From a virus: DNA of 22,533 nt. Of the stretch, positions 1 through 7,168 are shown one piece after another. The stretch covers positions 1-22,533 of IMG/VR virus record IMGVR_UViG_3300047546_003020; one strand, 5' to 3'. Made by a program: the position numbers and the translations under genes. Within the stretch, counting starts at the first letter, position 1; each line of letters begins with the position of its first letter. The notes under the pieces are model-generated. The model worked only from the letters and a program-made list of their open reading frames with translations. It was not told where the DNA came from and did no database searches.

Positions 1-1
1 G

Positions 2-553
2 CCCAGCTATTCCCAAACCTCATCGGCTCAATCCTTAACGGAACTGGCGGATCTGGTCGGAATGAGCCAGGAGTCGCGCCAAGTAATGGACGCGTTCGGA
101 ATCGAGGCACCGGCTCTGCTGAACAACTACGCTCTGAACCTGGAGCAAATGCTGGACAGCGCCGTCGCGTGGGGAAACCGCGCCGCTGATACGATCAAGG
201 GTTACGCCGAGTTCGCTGTCAATGAGCACCAGGAGAACCTGGCTTACAACGAAATCCTTACCAACCCTGACGTTCTCAGCGATTACACGCTGAAGTTCTT
301 TGGTCCCGAAGGTCCGTACCCCGTGTACGAAAGCGAGACTGAGCTGGAGCGTCCTGGCTATCGCACCGAAGCTGTGCAACCCACTGCCATGAATCAGTTC
401 CCTGCTCCTCCTGCTTCCGCTGCTCCTCAGCAACCGGAAAACTTCTGGGCAAGTTTCAGCGACCAAATGGCTCGCGATCCCCAGAACGCCTGGCGCCTCA
501 TGAATCAAGCTCAGCCTCAAGTGCTGGCAAACAAACTGTTTGTCATGGAGTGA
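2..553 (+). CDS. Unrecognised protein upstream of the capsid gene, 5' end outside window
   Basis: The reading frame is open from the left edge, so the gene probably begins upstream. An ATG at 62 is the first internal alternative and would give 163 residues. I do not recognise the family. The N-terminal two thirds look helical and acidic (for example the stretch around AVNEHQENLAYNEIL), followed by a Pro/Ala/Gln-rich linker at about residues 110-130 of the ATG-62 form and a short helical tail ending LANKLFVME. Its place two genes before the major capsid protein would suit a head-assembly or scaffold-type role, but that is inference from position only. It ends in TGA, and the next gene begins four bases later. 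Frame 1 is also open over the first bases, so the true upstream frame is not certain. Confidence 0.6.
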   Translation, partial: PSYSQTSSAQSLTELADLVGMSQESRQVMDAFGIEAPALLNNYALNLEQMLDSAVAWGNRAADTIKGYAEFAVNEHQENLAYNEILTNPDVLSDYTLKFFGPEGPYPVYESETELERPGYRTEAVQPTAMNQFPAPPASAAPQQPENFWASFSDQMARDPQNAWRLMNQAQPQVLANKLFVME

Positions 554-557
554 GGCC

Positions 558-1094
558 ATGCGCCCTCTTCTTAAGTATGGCATTCCCCTGGCTGGCGGCT
601 TAGCTGCTGCTGGGGGCGCCCTTGCTCAAGGTGAAGATCCCGGTTCCGCAGCTCTCGCTGGTGTTGCCGGTGGTGCTGGTGCCGCAGGTGGTTTACTTGC
701 GGCTCGCGGCTTAGCTGGTAAATATGCTCCGGGTCTCAGTGCTGCGATGCGGGAATCTGTTATTCCCCTTGGCCAAAAAGTCAGCGCAGAAATGCAGCAA
801 GCTGAACCTGGAAGTTTAAAACGTAAAGCGCTTGAAGGAGTTCGTGAACGTTTAGCTGGTGGCTATAAAGCTTTGGACTCCGGAAAAACAGAGCGCTATT
901 TAGGGCAAGCACTTGCAGGCGGACTTGTTCCCGCCTCCGCTGCACTCGCCGGTTTAGGTGGTGTTGCTGCAGGTGCGATCCCTGGTGCAATTGGTGTTCC
1001 TGGCTTCCAGCAAGCTGTAGTTGATCCGGAATCTTACGGTTCCAGTAATTCGGCAGGCGCTCGTTATAAAGTGCCTACCACAGAATATGTCTAA
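558..1094 (+). CDS. Gly/Ala-rich hydrophobic protein, probable virion-associated
   Basis: This 178-residue protein is preferred with the ATG at 558, which has a GGAG at 547-550. A TTG at 540 gives six extra residues and overlaps the previous gene. It has three small-residue hydrophobic stretches rich in Gly, Ala and Leu: about residues 8-25, 30-55 and 125-150. A more polar helical section carries many Lys, Arg and Glu at about 75-120. Such stretches can span or insert into membranes, as seen in some phage DNA-ejection or internal head proteins, but there is no diagnostic motif. It lies directly upstream of the capsid gene with a 102-base gap. The function is unknown; it could also be a small head or assembly protein. 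Confidence 0.65.
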   Translation: MRPLLKYGIPLAGGLAAAGGALAQGEDPGSAALAGVAGGAGAAGGLLAARGLAGKYAPGLSAAMRESVIPLGQKVSAEMQQAEPGSLKRKALEGVRERLAGGYKALDSGKTERYLGQALAGGLVPASAALAGLGGVAAGAIPGAIGVPGFQQAVVDPESYGSSNSAGARYKVPTTEYV

Positions 1095-1196
1095 TAAAAT
1101 TAGACACTGCTAAAATTTGTGTTAGATAGGACATTTTAATGTCCGAATCTTTCACCCGATAAAAACACTTCCTGCGACACTGGAGGATAAAACAAA
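1095..1196 (+). promoter_or_regulatory. Leader of the capsid gene with hairpin and strong ribosome site
   Basis: The 102-base gap before the capsid gene holds a perfect 6-bp hairpin at 1129-1144 (GGACAT, loop TTTA, ATGTCC) with no T-run after it, so it is not a typical terminator. A clear Shine-Dalgarno GGAGG lies at 1182-1186, ten bases before the GTG start at 1197, and supports that start. A -10-like TAGATA lies at 1124-1129 but no good -35 is visible. The gap is AT-richer than the genes around it, so a promoter or RNA-processing site is plausible but unproven. Confidence 0.4.
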
Positions 1197-2360
1197 GTGT
1201 TTATTGATAACGACTTTCCAAAGATTTTAGGTGCGGAACTTTATCGTCCCCACCCTGCCTATATTGCTGAGATGGCTGTGGAGCCCGTGGTTGTCCACGA
1301 CTTCACTCGTCAGCCTGGTCAAACTGTTCAGCTGGATCGCTACAAGTTCTGGGGTACCCCTGGTACGAAGGACAGCCGCGAGCGTATTGCTGACCAGACC
1401 ATCGGTACTGCCAACAGCCGCAACATCACCAAAGAGAAGGTGCTTGTTGTGCTGAAAGAGTACACCGGCCCTGCAGACCCGGGTGATCCGACCCAGCCCA
1501 GCACCTTCAAGATTGCTCGTGAAACCCTGGTTACCGCCCAGCGTCTTCTGCTGGACACCGGCAACCTGAACATGTTCCACCAGAGCATCGGTTCGCTGAC
1601 CCTGCTCGACGACTATCGCCGTTGGCGCGACCGCGTCTTCATCGACGAACTCTCCAAAGCTGATGCCAACGGTCAGGCTTCCAGCACCCAAGGTGGTTAC
1701 TACTTCCCTGGTGGCAAGGCCAAGAACGCTTCCGGTCAGATCACCTATAGCTCCACCGAATACACCGCTGATGTTCAGCAGTTCTCGGTGCGCACCGACC
1801 TTCTGACTGTTGTCAAGGACCTGCGTAAGCGCAACGTGCCGACCTTCGCTGATGGTCTGTACCGTTGCATTTGCGATCCCACTTTCATGATGCACCTGCG
1901 TCGTGATCCTGACTTCCGTGAGATCGCTCGTTACGCTGGTAATCCTGGTCAAGGCATGTACATGGGCAACCCCATGATGCCTAACAACGCCAGCTTCTAC
2001 ATGGGTCCCCAGGCCGGTCAGGCTTACTTTCTGGGTGGCGAACCCGTCATGCCGACTGGTGTTCAGTTTGAAGGCGTTAAGTTCTTTGAGTCGACCAACT
2101 TCCCGACCAAGTCTGTCTCGACTTCCTTCACCGGTTCTGCTCCTTACGCAAACCAAGAGGTTGCTCAGGGCTTCTTCTTCGGTCCTCAGGCAATCGGTGT
2201 TGGTATCGGCGGCCCCAACGCTCAGGTGTTGATCAACAATAACGACGACTTCAGCCGCTTCATCATCCTGATTTGGCAGCTGTATGCTGGCTTCGAGATC
2301 CTGAACAAGGACTTCGTTACCACCGCTTACAGCTATGTCTCTGACGACGGTAGCGTCTGA
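1197..2360 (+). CDS. Major capsid protein (HK97-fold type, N4-gp56-like)
   Basis: This 387-residue protein forms the icosahedral shell. Its size and order of features fit the HK97-fold coat proteins grouped as N4-gp56-like: a mixed N-terminal arm, a middle segment with Cys, Asp-Pro, hydrophobic residues and LRRDPDF around residues 225-245 (comparable to the family's His-Pro/LR segment), a GPQAIGVGIGG segment near 330-345, and a final strand region ending in the AGFEILNKDF segment. This is my recognition by eye, not a search. It uses a GTG start with GGAGG ten bases upstream. Codons are strongly biased to C-ending forms compared with genes after 4.5 kb, as expected for a very highly expressed gene. 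A probable decoration protein follows after 33 bases. The main alternative would be another abundant shell protein. Confidence 0.75.
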   Translation: MFIDNDFPKILGAELYRPHPAYIAEMAVEPVVVHDFTRQPGQTVQLDRYKFWGTPGTKDSRERIADQTIGTANSRNITKEKVLVVLKEYTGPADPGDPTQPSTFKIARETLVTAQRLLLDTGNLNMFHQSIGSLTLLDDYRRWRDRVFIDELSKADANGQASSTQGGYYFPGGKAKNASGQITYSSTEYTADVQQFSVRTDLLTVVKDLRKRNVPTFADGLYRCICDPTFMMHLRRDPDFREIARYAGNPGQGMYMGNPMMPNNASFYMGPQAGQAYFLGGEPVMPTGVQFEGVKFFESTNFPTKSVSTSFTGSAPYANQEVAQGFFFGPQAIGVGIGGPNAQVLINNNDDFSRFIILIWQLYAGFEILNKDFVTTAYSYVSDDGSV

Positions 2361-2393
2361 TATTAATTAGTAAACCAAAACAGGAAAGAATAA

Positions 2394-3200
2394 ATGACTT
2401 ATCTTTCAGCTAAAAAAATCTACCCCGGCAACTGGGCAGAACCGCTGAACGGCTGGTACAAGAACATTGATACCAACGACGACGGTTCTAACAACGCCTC
2501 CAAAGGCGGCCCCACTTCCGTCCTGGCAGTCCCTGGCTACCGTTACTTCCAGCAGCGTGGTTACGTCCCCGTGACCTGGGCTTCTGGTGAAGCTACCACC
2601 AAGGGTCAGACCATGAGTGTGATCGTTCCTTCGCCTTACCGCCAGGACGACACCCGCCCCGACATCACTGGGATGGTGATTTCCGGCAACAGCAGCTTGC
2701 CCGCCTATGTGTACCGCGCCACCCTGTCGGTTGGTTCGGGCTGGGGCGACGGCCGCGCCGCTTCTGGTGTGTATGCTTCGACCGGTAACGTGCTCACCTT
2801 CGGTCGCGATTCCAGCGGCCCCGTGGCTGTGACCGGCGTTGGTGAACCCATCGCTCAGGCCAACCTCAGCTCCACCGTTTCTGGTGACGCTGCCACCAAG
2901 ATTTACTTCGCTGGTGGTTCGGCTGCTTATGGCACCAACCCCTTCTTGACCGCTACTGGCGCTGCTGGTGTTGACGCTTCTGGCGTTTACAAGTCCCTCA
3001 CTTCCTCCACCACCTTCAAGGTGTTTGCTCGTGAGTCGACCACCGCTACCGCTGTGTCGGGTGGTGTGTATATCTCTGATGCCGATTCGAGCGCTGGTCG
3101 CGTTGGTTATCTGATCGTGGAAGTGTGCTACATCCAGCCGGATGAAGCTCCTGGCTACGAAGATATCGACGGCTACCTGCTTGGTCGCACCGTCAGCTGA
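2394..3200 (+). CDS. Probable capsid decoration or second head protein
   Basis: This 268-residue protein is rich in Gly, Ser, Thr, Ala and Val with an even, beta-sheet-like pattern and almost no long helices. Such composition fits a head decoration protein or other external beta-rich virion protein. The start is supported by AGGAAAG a few bases upstream. It follows the capsid gene by 33 bases and shares its strong C-ending codon bias, suggesting both are made in large amounts from one transcript. After the stop comes a perfect 10-bp hairpin at 3212-3236. No enzymatic motif is visible. The decoration role is inferred from position and composition. Confidence 0.6.
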   Translation: MTYLSAKKIYPGNWAEPLNGWYKNIDTNDDGSNNASKGGPTSVLAVPGYRYFQQRGYVPVTWASGEATTKGQTMSVIVPSPYRQDDTRPDITGMVISGNSSLPAYVYRATLSVGSGWGDGRAASGVYASTGNVLTFGRDSSGPVAVTGVGEPIAQANLSSTVSGDAATKIYFAGGSAAYGTNPFLTATGAAGVDASGVYKSLTSSTTFKVFARESTTATAVSGGVYISDADSSAGRVGYLIVEVCYIQPDEAPGYEDIDGYLLGRTVS

Positions 3201-3211
3201 TTGAGTTAAAC

Positions 3212-3236
3212 TAGGACCAGACAAAATCTGGTCCTA
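3212..3236 (+). promoter_or_regulatory. Perfect 10-bp RNA hairpin abutting a start codon
   Basis: The arms are TAGGACCAGA (3212-3221) and TCTGGTCCTA (3227-3236), with a CAAAA loop. There is no run of T after the stem, so it does not look like an ordinary terminator. The last base of the stem is the A of the ATG that starts the next gene at 3236, so the RNA would hide that gene's initiation region. It may limit read-through translation after the abundant capsid and decoration genes, or be an RNA-processing or 3'-end-protecting structure. Confidence 0.6.
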
Positions 3237-3661
3237 TGACTGATCAAGCGCTTCTTTATCAACATAAAAAGACGGGAGCTCGGGTAAAAATTGTAGGCGA
3301 GTGGGATGAAGGTGAATGGTTCATGGTCCAAGACCAGGACGACCGCATCTACACCGCCTACAAAACCGAACTCATTCCCGATCAAGATGCCACGAAGAAG
3401 GTAAAAGCTCTTCAGGTAAAAGATAAAGCGGCACAAGAGGAACCCAGGGCTTTTCCTCCCGATAGCCGATTAAACATCAACAGCGCTACGGCGCAGATGA
3501 TTGCTGATCATATCAAAGGCATCGGCCTCAAAACTGCTCGAGAGATTAAAGACCTTCAGATGTCCTTATCGGGTGAACGTTTTAATAATCTTGAACAGTT
3601 GAAACAAATCAAACGCGTTGATTGGGACGCTGTCCTGGCAGCCAACCTAATCCGAGTTTGA
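3236..3661 (+). CDS. Helix-hairpin-helix (ComEA-like) protein
   Basis: The protein has 141 residues. Residues about 5-50 form a short beta-rich module with charged strands. Residues about 50-75 are a Lys/Glu/Gln linker. Residues about 78-140 resemble the ComEA-type helix-hairpin-helix: LNINSAT, then the GIG hairpin at 95-97 followed by KTAREI, then a second helix pair. Such domains bind DNA without sequence specificity through the phosphate backbone. In a capsid operon this could be a head-completion, packaging or DNA-organising protein, which is inference. No clear Shine-Dalgarno is present, and the start codon is part of a 10-bp hairpin, so translation is probably damped or regulated. The gene is followed by a strong terminator, closing the capsid unit. 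Confidence 0.7.
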   Translation: MTDQALLYQHKKTGARVKIVGEWDEGEWFMVQDQDDRIYTAYKTELIPDQDATKKVKALQVKDKAAQEEPRAFPPDSRLNINSATAQMIADHIKGIGLKTAREIKDLQMSLSGERFNNLEQLKQIKRVDWDAVLAANLIRV

Positions 3662-3680
3662 ACCTCATCTCTACTTCTTG

Positions 3681-3703
3681 CCCCTGGGAAACCAGGGGTT
3701 TTT
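3681..3703 (+). terminator. Rho-independent terminator ending the capsid unit
   Basis: CCCCTGG (3681-3687) pairs perfectly with CCAGGGG (3692-3698) around a GAAA loop and is followed directly by TTTTT and an AT-rich tract. This is a textbook intrinsic terminator. It lies 20 bases after the helix-hairpin-helix gene and separates the capsid genes from the peptidase gene at 3730. Confidence 0.9.
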
Positions 3704-3729
3704 AATTTTAAAATAAAAAGAAAAAGATA

Positions 3730-4443
3730 ATGTCTTATATACCTATTGGTATTGTTGGTAGCACTGGCAGATCCACTGCGCCTCATGCACACTTTGGCTT
3801 GATTGACAGAAGAACAGGAAAAAATATTCCCTTATCCTGGGCACGATCTGATGTAGGTCAAAACATTTACTTTCAACTCCCCAATCAAAAAAACTGGCAA
3901 CCCCTATATGCAAAGCAAGGTGACAGTTGGGTTTTAAATAAAGCAGCTCCGTTGACCAGTGGTCATGGAATGCGCGAGCATCCCATTCTTAAGCAACAGA
4001 TTTATCACAAAGGCGAAGACTATGGTCTCCCTGGCGGCACTACACTTGCTTTCCGTGGGGCTGGCAAAGTCACACCGATTCCCAACGCTGGTGCAGCAGG
4101 AAACATGAGTAGTGTCCTGGATGCCAGTGGACGCTACCGCCTTGACACAATGCACCTCTCACAGCTTCCCAAGGAAGCATCAATTGGTTCCGGAGAAATT
4201 CCTACTGCTCCGCAACTTCCCGCTCCAGAGGGGCAAACTCCTGAACCCAATGAAGGTGCCATTGCAAAACTTTTTAAGGATATGTTTAAGCAACAAGAAT
4301 CAAACAGTTTGCGTGATGCACTTTTATCAAGGGCGCTCCAAAGTGCAACACAAAGACGTGCAAGTATCTTCGATGAACTGATGGCAAGTAATCCCTATGA
4401 GGAAATGACCTTGGATTCGAGAGCCCTTCAACAATTTATGTGA
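3730..4443 (+). CDS. M23/LytM-type metallopeptidase with circularly permuted motifs
   Basis: M23 peptidases are zinc endopeptidases that cut peptidoglycan cross-bridges. Here the segment normally found last, GSTGRSTAPHAHFGL with its HxH (H19, H21), comes first at residues 10-24. The segment normally found first comes later: SGHGMREHP at 77-85, then HKGED (H93 and D97, the HxxxD zinc pair), then GTTLAFRGAGKV. A His in the segment usually reading YxHLS is present as MHLS at 141-144. All expected ligands are therefore present but in rotated order. Residues about 155-237 are a Pro-rich linker and a helical tail. The start at 3730 follows the terminator directly, so no missing N-terminal half is likely. 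It may act in cell-wall penetration at entry. Confidence 0.7.
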   Translation: MSYIPIGIVGSTGRSTAPHAHFGLIDRRTGKNIPLSWARSDVGQNIYFQLPNQKNWQPLYAKQGDSWVLNKAAPLTSGHGMREHPILKQQIYHKGEDYGLPGGTTLAFRGAGKVTPIPNAGAAGNMSSVLDASGRYRLDTMHLSQLPKEASIGSGEIPTAPQLPAPEGQTPEPNEGAIAKLFKDMFKQQESNSLRDALLSRALQSATQRRASIFDELMASNPYEEMTLDSRALQQFM

Positions 4444-4495
4444 TTACTCAAGCGTAAGCGTGGTATTCATTCACGACTGAAGAGCGCAAGTAGAA

Positions 4496-4501
4496 TATAA
4501 T
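4496..4501 (+). promoter_or_regulatory. Candidate -10 element TATAAT
   Basis: A perfect TATAAT stands in the 84-base gap before the gene at 4528. The -35 side is weak: TTCACG lies 20 bases upstream. It is one of four such hexamers found before genes that follow a gap in this window. Confidence 0.35.
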
Positions 4502-4527
4502 AACAGAATGGCTTTTGGGCACGTATT

Positions 4528-4989
4528 GTGCAGCTTAGCGATTTTGATAAAAGTAGAGTCAGGTATCACCTGGGCTATTTCACTGTTTCGGTGCCAGCGG
4601 GAGACTATGCCCGTCTGGAAGAAGCAATGAATACAGTCCCGGATTCATACTTCTACGACAAAATTACAATTCAAATTGGTCGTTGTGATACGGCAGAAAA
4701 GAAAACAGAGGTTGCGACTTCGCCTTCCACTCGTTTAGAAAGCATTGCTGGTGACGTTGATCGTACCATTCGCTCAAGCAATGCCAAAGAAGCGTTGAAA
4801 GTATGGGATGAAATTTATCTCTATGAAACAAATCGTCTTGCCAATATTCTTTACGTTCCAAACTACAAAGATCCTTTCCAGGCAAGATACAGATACGAGC
4901 GCTCAGGCGCAGAGTTTATTCAGTCATTACCAGGTCCTGCTGATACCGCAGTAGGTTCTCGTATTTATCTTCATGAGGTTTGGCGCTAA
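4528..4989 (+). CDS. Conserved-looking virion protein, possible neck or head-tail connector
   Basis: The 153-residue protein starts at a GTG with no clear Shine-Dalgarno, so the start is uncertain. An ATG at 4508 lies in a different frame (MAFGHV), and a single-base shift near 4526-4528 would join the two. The protein has a dense, conserved-looking pattern, including DKSRVRYHLGY near the N-terminus, a GDVDRTIR segment near residue 70 and a PGPADTAVGSRI segment near the end. I do not recognise a named family. Size, folding-type composition and place between an entry peptidase and internal virion proteins suggest a neck or connector protein. It overlaps the next gene by TAATG, implying coupled translation. 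Confidence 0.6.
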   Translation: MQLSDFDKSRVRYHLGYFTVSVPAGDYARLEEAMNTVPDSYFYDKITIQIGRCDTAEKKTEVATSPSTRLESIAGDVDRTIRSSNAKEALKVWDEIYLYETNRLANILYVPNYKDPFQARYRYERSGAEFIQSLPGPADTAVGSRIYLHEVWR

Positions 4990-6176
4990 TGTGGGGACTT
5001 TTATCAAACCTGGGTCGCGGGCTTCCAGGAACTTTAAACACGCTGGCGAGGACCGGCGGTTCGCGTTTTGTCAATAGCGTTGACGATTTAATGCGTCAAC
5101 AATTGGCTGTTGCAGCCAGGCGTGCAGGTCCTGCTGTAAGAAGGCAATCAAATCTTCCAGGTATTCCCGGTTTCATGGGAGATGCAAGAATTGTAGCTGC
5201 AACTCCTTTGGTTAAAGGCGCCTCTCTTGGTGCCGCAGGATTAACTGGTACTGGAGCCGTGCAAGGAGGTGGACTTACAGGTGGTATTGAGAACACATTA
5301 AATCAAGCTGGTCCCGCCCTAGATCGTTTCGTTAGCAATATCATTCCTGACAATATTGAAAAATCTCTATCTGATTTTGCAAAAGAGCAAGAGAAAAAAG
5401 GTTTAGGTGGTGCATTAGAACTTGCAACTCCACTGGGATTTCTTGCATCTCGCTTAATTCCAAATCCTCCAGCACCCCAAATTACGTTTCAACAGAGACA
5501 GGCACGCCAGCCGGGTCAACCAGTAATTCGTAATCAGGAAGTTAGTACTGCTAGAGCTGAGGTTCAACCGGAAACTCAGGCTCCTCCTGCTCCCAATCTT
5601 CCTTCCCCAGTGCGTAATGCACCCGCTTTAAACATGGCAACTAATCCTGCAGATCGCGCATATGAAGCTGAGAAACGCAATGTTGCTCAGCAAGTTGAAC
5701 AAGATCCTCTAAATAAAAAATATCGAATTGCCGAATTAACCAAGGCATACAATACTGCCAAGCCGGAAGAAAAAGAAAGGATCGGACTTGAAATTTGGGC
5801 AACAACCAATCCTGAGCTTGCATCAAAATTAAAGCCAGGTCAGCTTGGGTACACAGAAGCAGTGTCCGCGTTCCAAGCGCAGAGTCCTCTTGGCGGTTTC
5901 AAAACTGCTACTGGCAACATGCAGTTTGCCGATAAATTTGGACAGTCGGCTCAACAAACTTATCCAGGCATTAATCCCTTTGAAGCGCAAACTCCACTGA
6001 CAGGAATTGACTTTAAACCTCCTGGCCAGATTGGTGTGACCGAAGCATTTCAAGCAACTGCACCGATTCCTGGAGCAACACAAGCGTTTACAGATCCGTT
6101 GAATTTCCTTAAGCCAAACTTGTCGCAAACGCAACAAGCACTCATCCGCCAGGCTTTTGAACGAGGTTTAAAATAA
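4989..6176 (+). CDS. Large Pro/Gln/Ala-rich virion protein
   Basis: The preferred start is the ATG at 4989, overlapping the previous stop as TAATG. A TTG at 4980 would add three residues. The 395-residue protein has a Gly/Ala-rich hydrophobic region around residues 70-110, a Pro/Gln/Arg-rich low-complexity region around 155-210, a charged helical stretch around 220-280, and a C-terminal part with repeated short motifs of the type F-Q-A/F-E-A with Gln, Thr, Pro and Gly (AFQAQSP, FEAQTP, AFQATAP). No catalytic motif is visible. The spaced FxAQxP-like units and disordered linkers suit an internal or tail-associated virion protein. Function is inferred from position only. Confidence 0.6.
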   Translation: MWGLLSNLGRGLPGTLNTLARTGGSRFVNSVDDLMRQQLAVAARRAGPAVRRQSNLPGIPGFMGDARIVAATPLVKGASLGAAGLTGTGAVQGGGLTGGIENTLNQAGPALDRFVSNIIPDNIEKSLSDFAKEQEKKGLGGALELATPLGFLASRLIPNPPAPQITFQQRQARQPGQPVIRNQEVSTARAEVQPETQAPPAPNLPSPVRNAPALNMATNPADRAYEAEKRNVAQQVEQDPLNKKYRIAELTKAYNTAKPEEKERIGLEIWATTNPELASKLKPGQLGYTEAVSAFQAQSPLGGFKTATGNMQFADKFGQSAQQTYPGINPFEAQTPLTGIDFKPPGQIGVTEAFQATAPIPGATQAFTDPLNFLKPNLSQTQQALIRQAFERGLK

Positions 6177-6281
6177 CCCCCTGGTAAACTAAGACTACTT
6201 GGCACCACACCTGTGGGTAAGTCCACCAGCTGGATAACTGATCCTTGGATCTACGGAAGCCAGTGTCGTCGCATCAACCAA

Positions 6282-6398
6282 ATGATTCTCTGCCGTAACT
6301 TCGTCCGTCGACTTACTGCGAAACTAAGTCTTGTAGTAGCTCTTCAAGCAGTATTTGTTCCCGGTCTTAAGGCAGAGTCAAATTGGGTAGGAGAATAA
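6282..6398 (+). CDS. Possible small signal-peptide-like protein before the transglycosylase
   Basis: The 235-base gap 6177-6411 carries an open frame from just after the previous stop to 6398. Starts are GTG at 6213 (61 residues) or ATG at 6282 (38 residues). From 6282 the product has a basic N-terminal part (CRNFVRRLTAK), a hydrophobic core (LSLVVALQAVFV) and a c-region-like PGLKA before ESNWVGE. This is the profile of a signal peptide or a tiny single-span protein. No Shine-Dalgarno is visible for either start, so it may be a chance frame. If real, its position directly before a lambda R-like enzyme could suggest a role in membrane transit or lysis. The remainder of the gap shows a GATCC-TT-GGATC inverted repeat near 6240 and a GACTTA/TAAGTC stem near 6310-6330. 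Confidence 0.3.
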   Translation: MILCRNFVRRLTAKLSLVVALQAVFVPGLKAESNWVGE

Positions 6399-6411
6399 GG
6401 AAACAAAACCA

Positions 6412-7167
6412 ATGTCCAAAGAGCGGCAAATTCTTGAGCAGTGGGCCAGGCAAAACCCTGGCTTATTTGAAGGCTTAAAGCAATCCATCTCTGGGGCAGA
6501 GGGAACTATCCTGGGTGGTAAACCCGGCTATAACGTCATGTTTGGCGGTGGCCGCTTCCAGGGTTATGAGCGTCATCCAAACCGCGTTATCAGCTCCCCT
6601 GGGGGCTACTCAAGTGCTGCTGCAGGTGCGTACCAGTTCATGCCTGGTACCTGGAGTGGGGTGCAAAAAAGTCTTGGCTTGCCGGACTTTAGTCCAAAAT
6701 CACAAGACATTGGCATGTTGAAAAAGGTGCGAGAGCGCCTCATGCCTCTTGGTGGTCTCTCTGCCATCAGTAAGGCTGGCACTCTTACACCACAGATTCA
6801 GGCAGCTCTCGCCCCTGAATGGGCTTCTTTCCCAACTGAGACTGGCAAGAGCTATTACGGCCAACCTGTCAAATCTGTTTCTCAAATTCAAAACTTTTTT
6901 GAAGAAGGGAAAAAGCGAGGACAAAACTTACCTCCAACATTGGCAGCTGTCGAAAGTGCCCCTTCGGCCACAGCTCAACAAGTGCAACGAGGGGACAGCT
7001 TGGGTCGTGGACTATTGCAGCAAGTCATGGGGGTACTTCCCTTTATGCAAAGGCGTCAAAGTGCACTGCCCACAGCTATGGACTTGATTTCACTTGATCC
7101 CAACCCCCTGGGGATGCCGTCCCCTCAACAGCAATTCTTAAGCATGTTCATGGAGGACATCATCTGA
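6412..7167 (+). CDS. Lambda R-like lytic transglycosylase (GH104-type)
   Basis: The N-terminal ~155 residues match the order of the phage lambda endolysin R. First is the catalytic acid segment AEGT (E30), then GYNVMFGGGRF with GYERHPN, then SSAAAGAYQFMPGTW at 67-81, LGLPDFSPKSQD at 88-99, and WASFP/YYGQ at 137-151. This family cleaves the glycan between MurNAc and GlcNAc, leaving an anhydro product. The 251-residue protein is longer than lambda R (158 residues). The extra C-terminal ~100 residues are Gln/Pro/Ser-rich and helical, with no signal peptide. Because a GH24 enzyme sits in the later lysis position, this one is perhaps virion-borne and used at entry, but it could also be the endolysin. 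The start has AAGGA about ten bases upstream. The next gene begins one base after its stop. Confidence 0.8.
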   Translation: MSKERQILEQWARQNPGLFEGLKQSISGAEGTILGGKPGYNVMFGGGRFQGYERHPNRVISSPGGYSSAAAGAYQFMPGTWSGVQKSLGLPDFSPKSQDIGMLKKVRERLMPLGGLSAISKAGTLTPQIQAALAPEWASFPTETGKSYYGQPVKSVSQIQNFFEEGKKRGQNLPPTLAAVESAPSATAQQVQRGDSLGRGLLQQVMGVLPFMQRRQSALPTAMDLISLDPNPLGMPSPQQQFLSMFMEDII

Positions 7168-7168
7168 C

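Noticed and set aside
1227-2156. Long open frame of 309 residues antisense to the capsid gene
   Set aside because: It mirrors the GC-biased third positions of the capsid gene and has no family-like pattern; the plus-strand protein is clearly real.
2406-3224. Open frame of 272 residues antisense to the decoration gene
   Set aside because: Same explanation: a shadow produced by strong codon bias. Its sequence is Gly/His/Arg/Thr-rich without structure.
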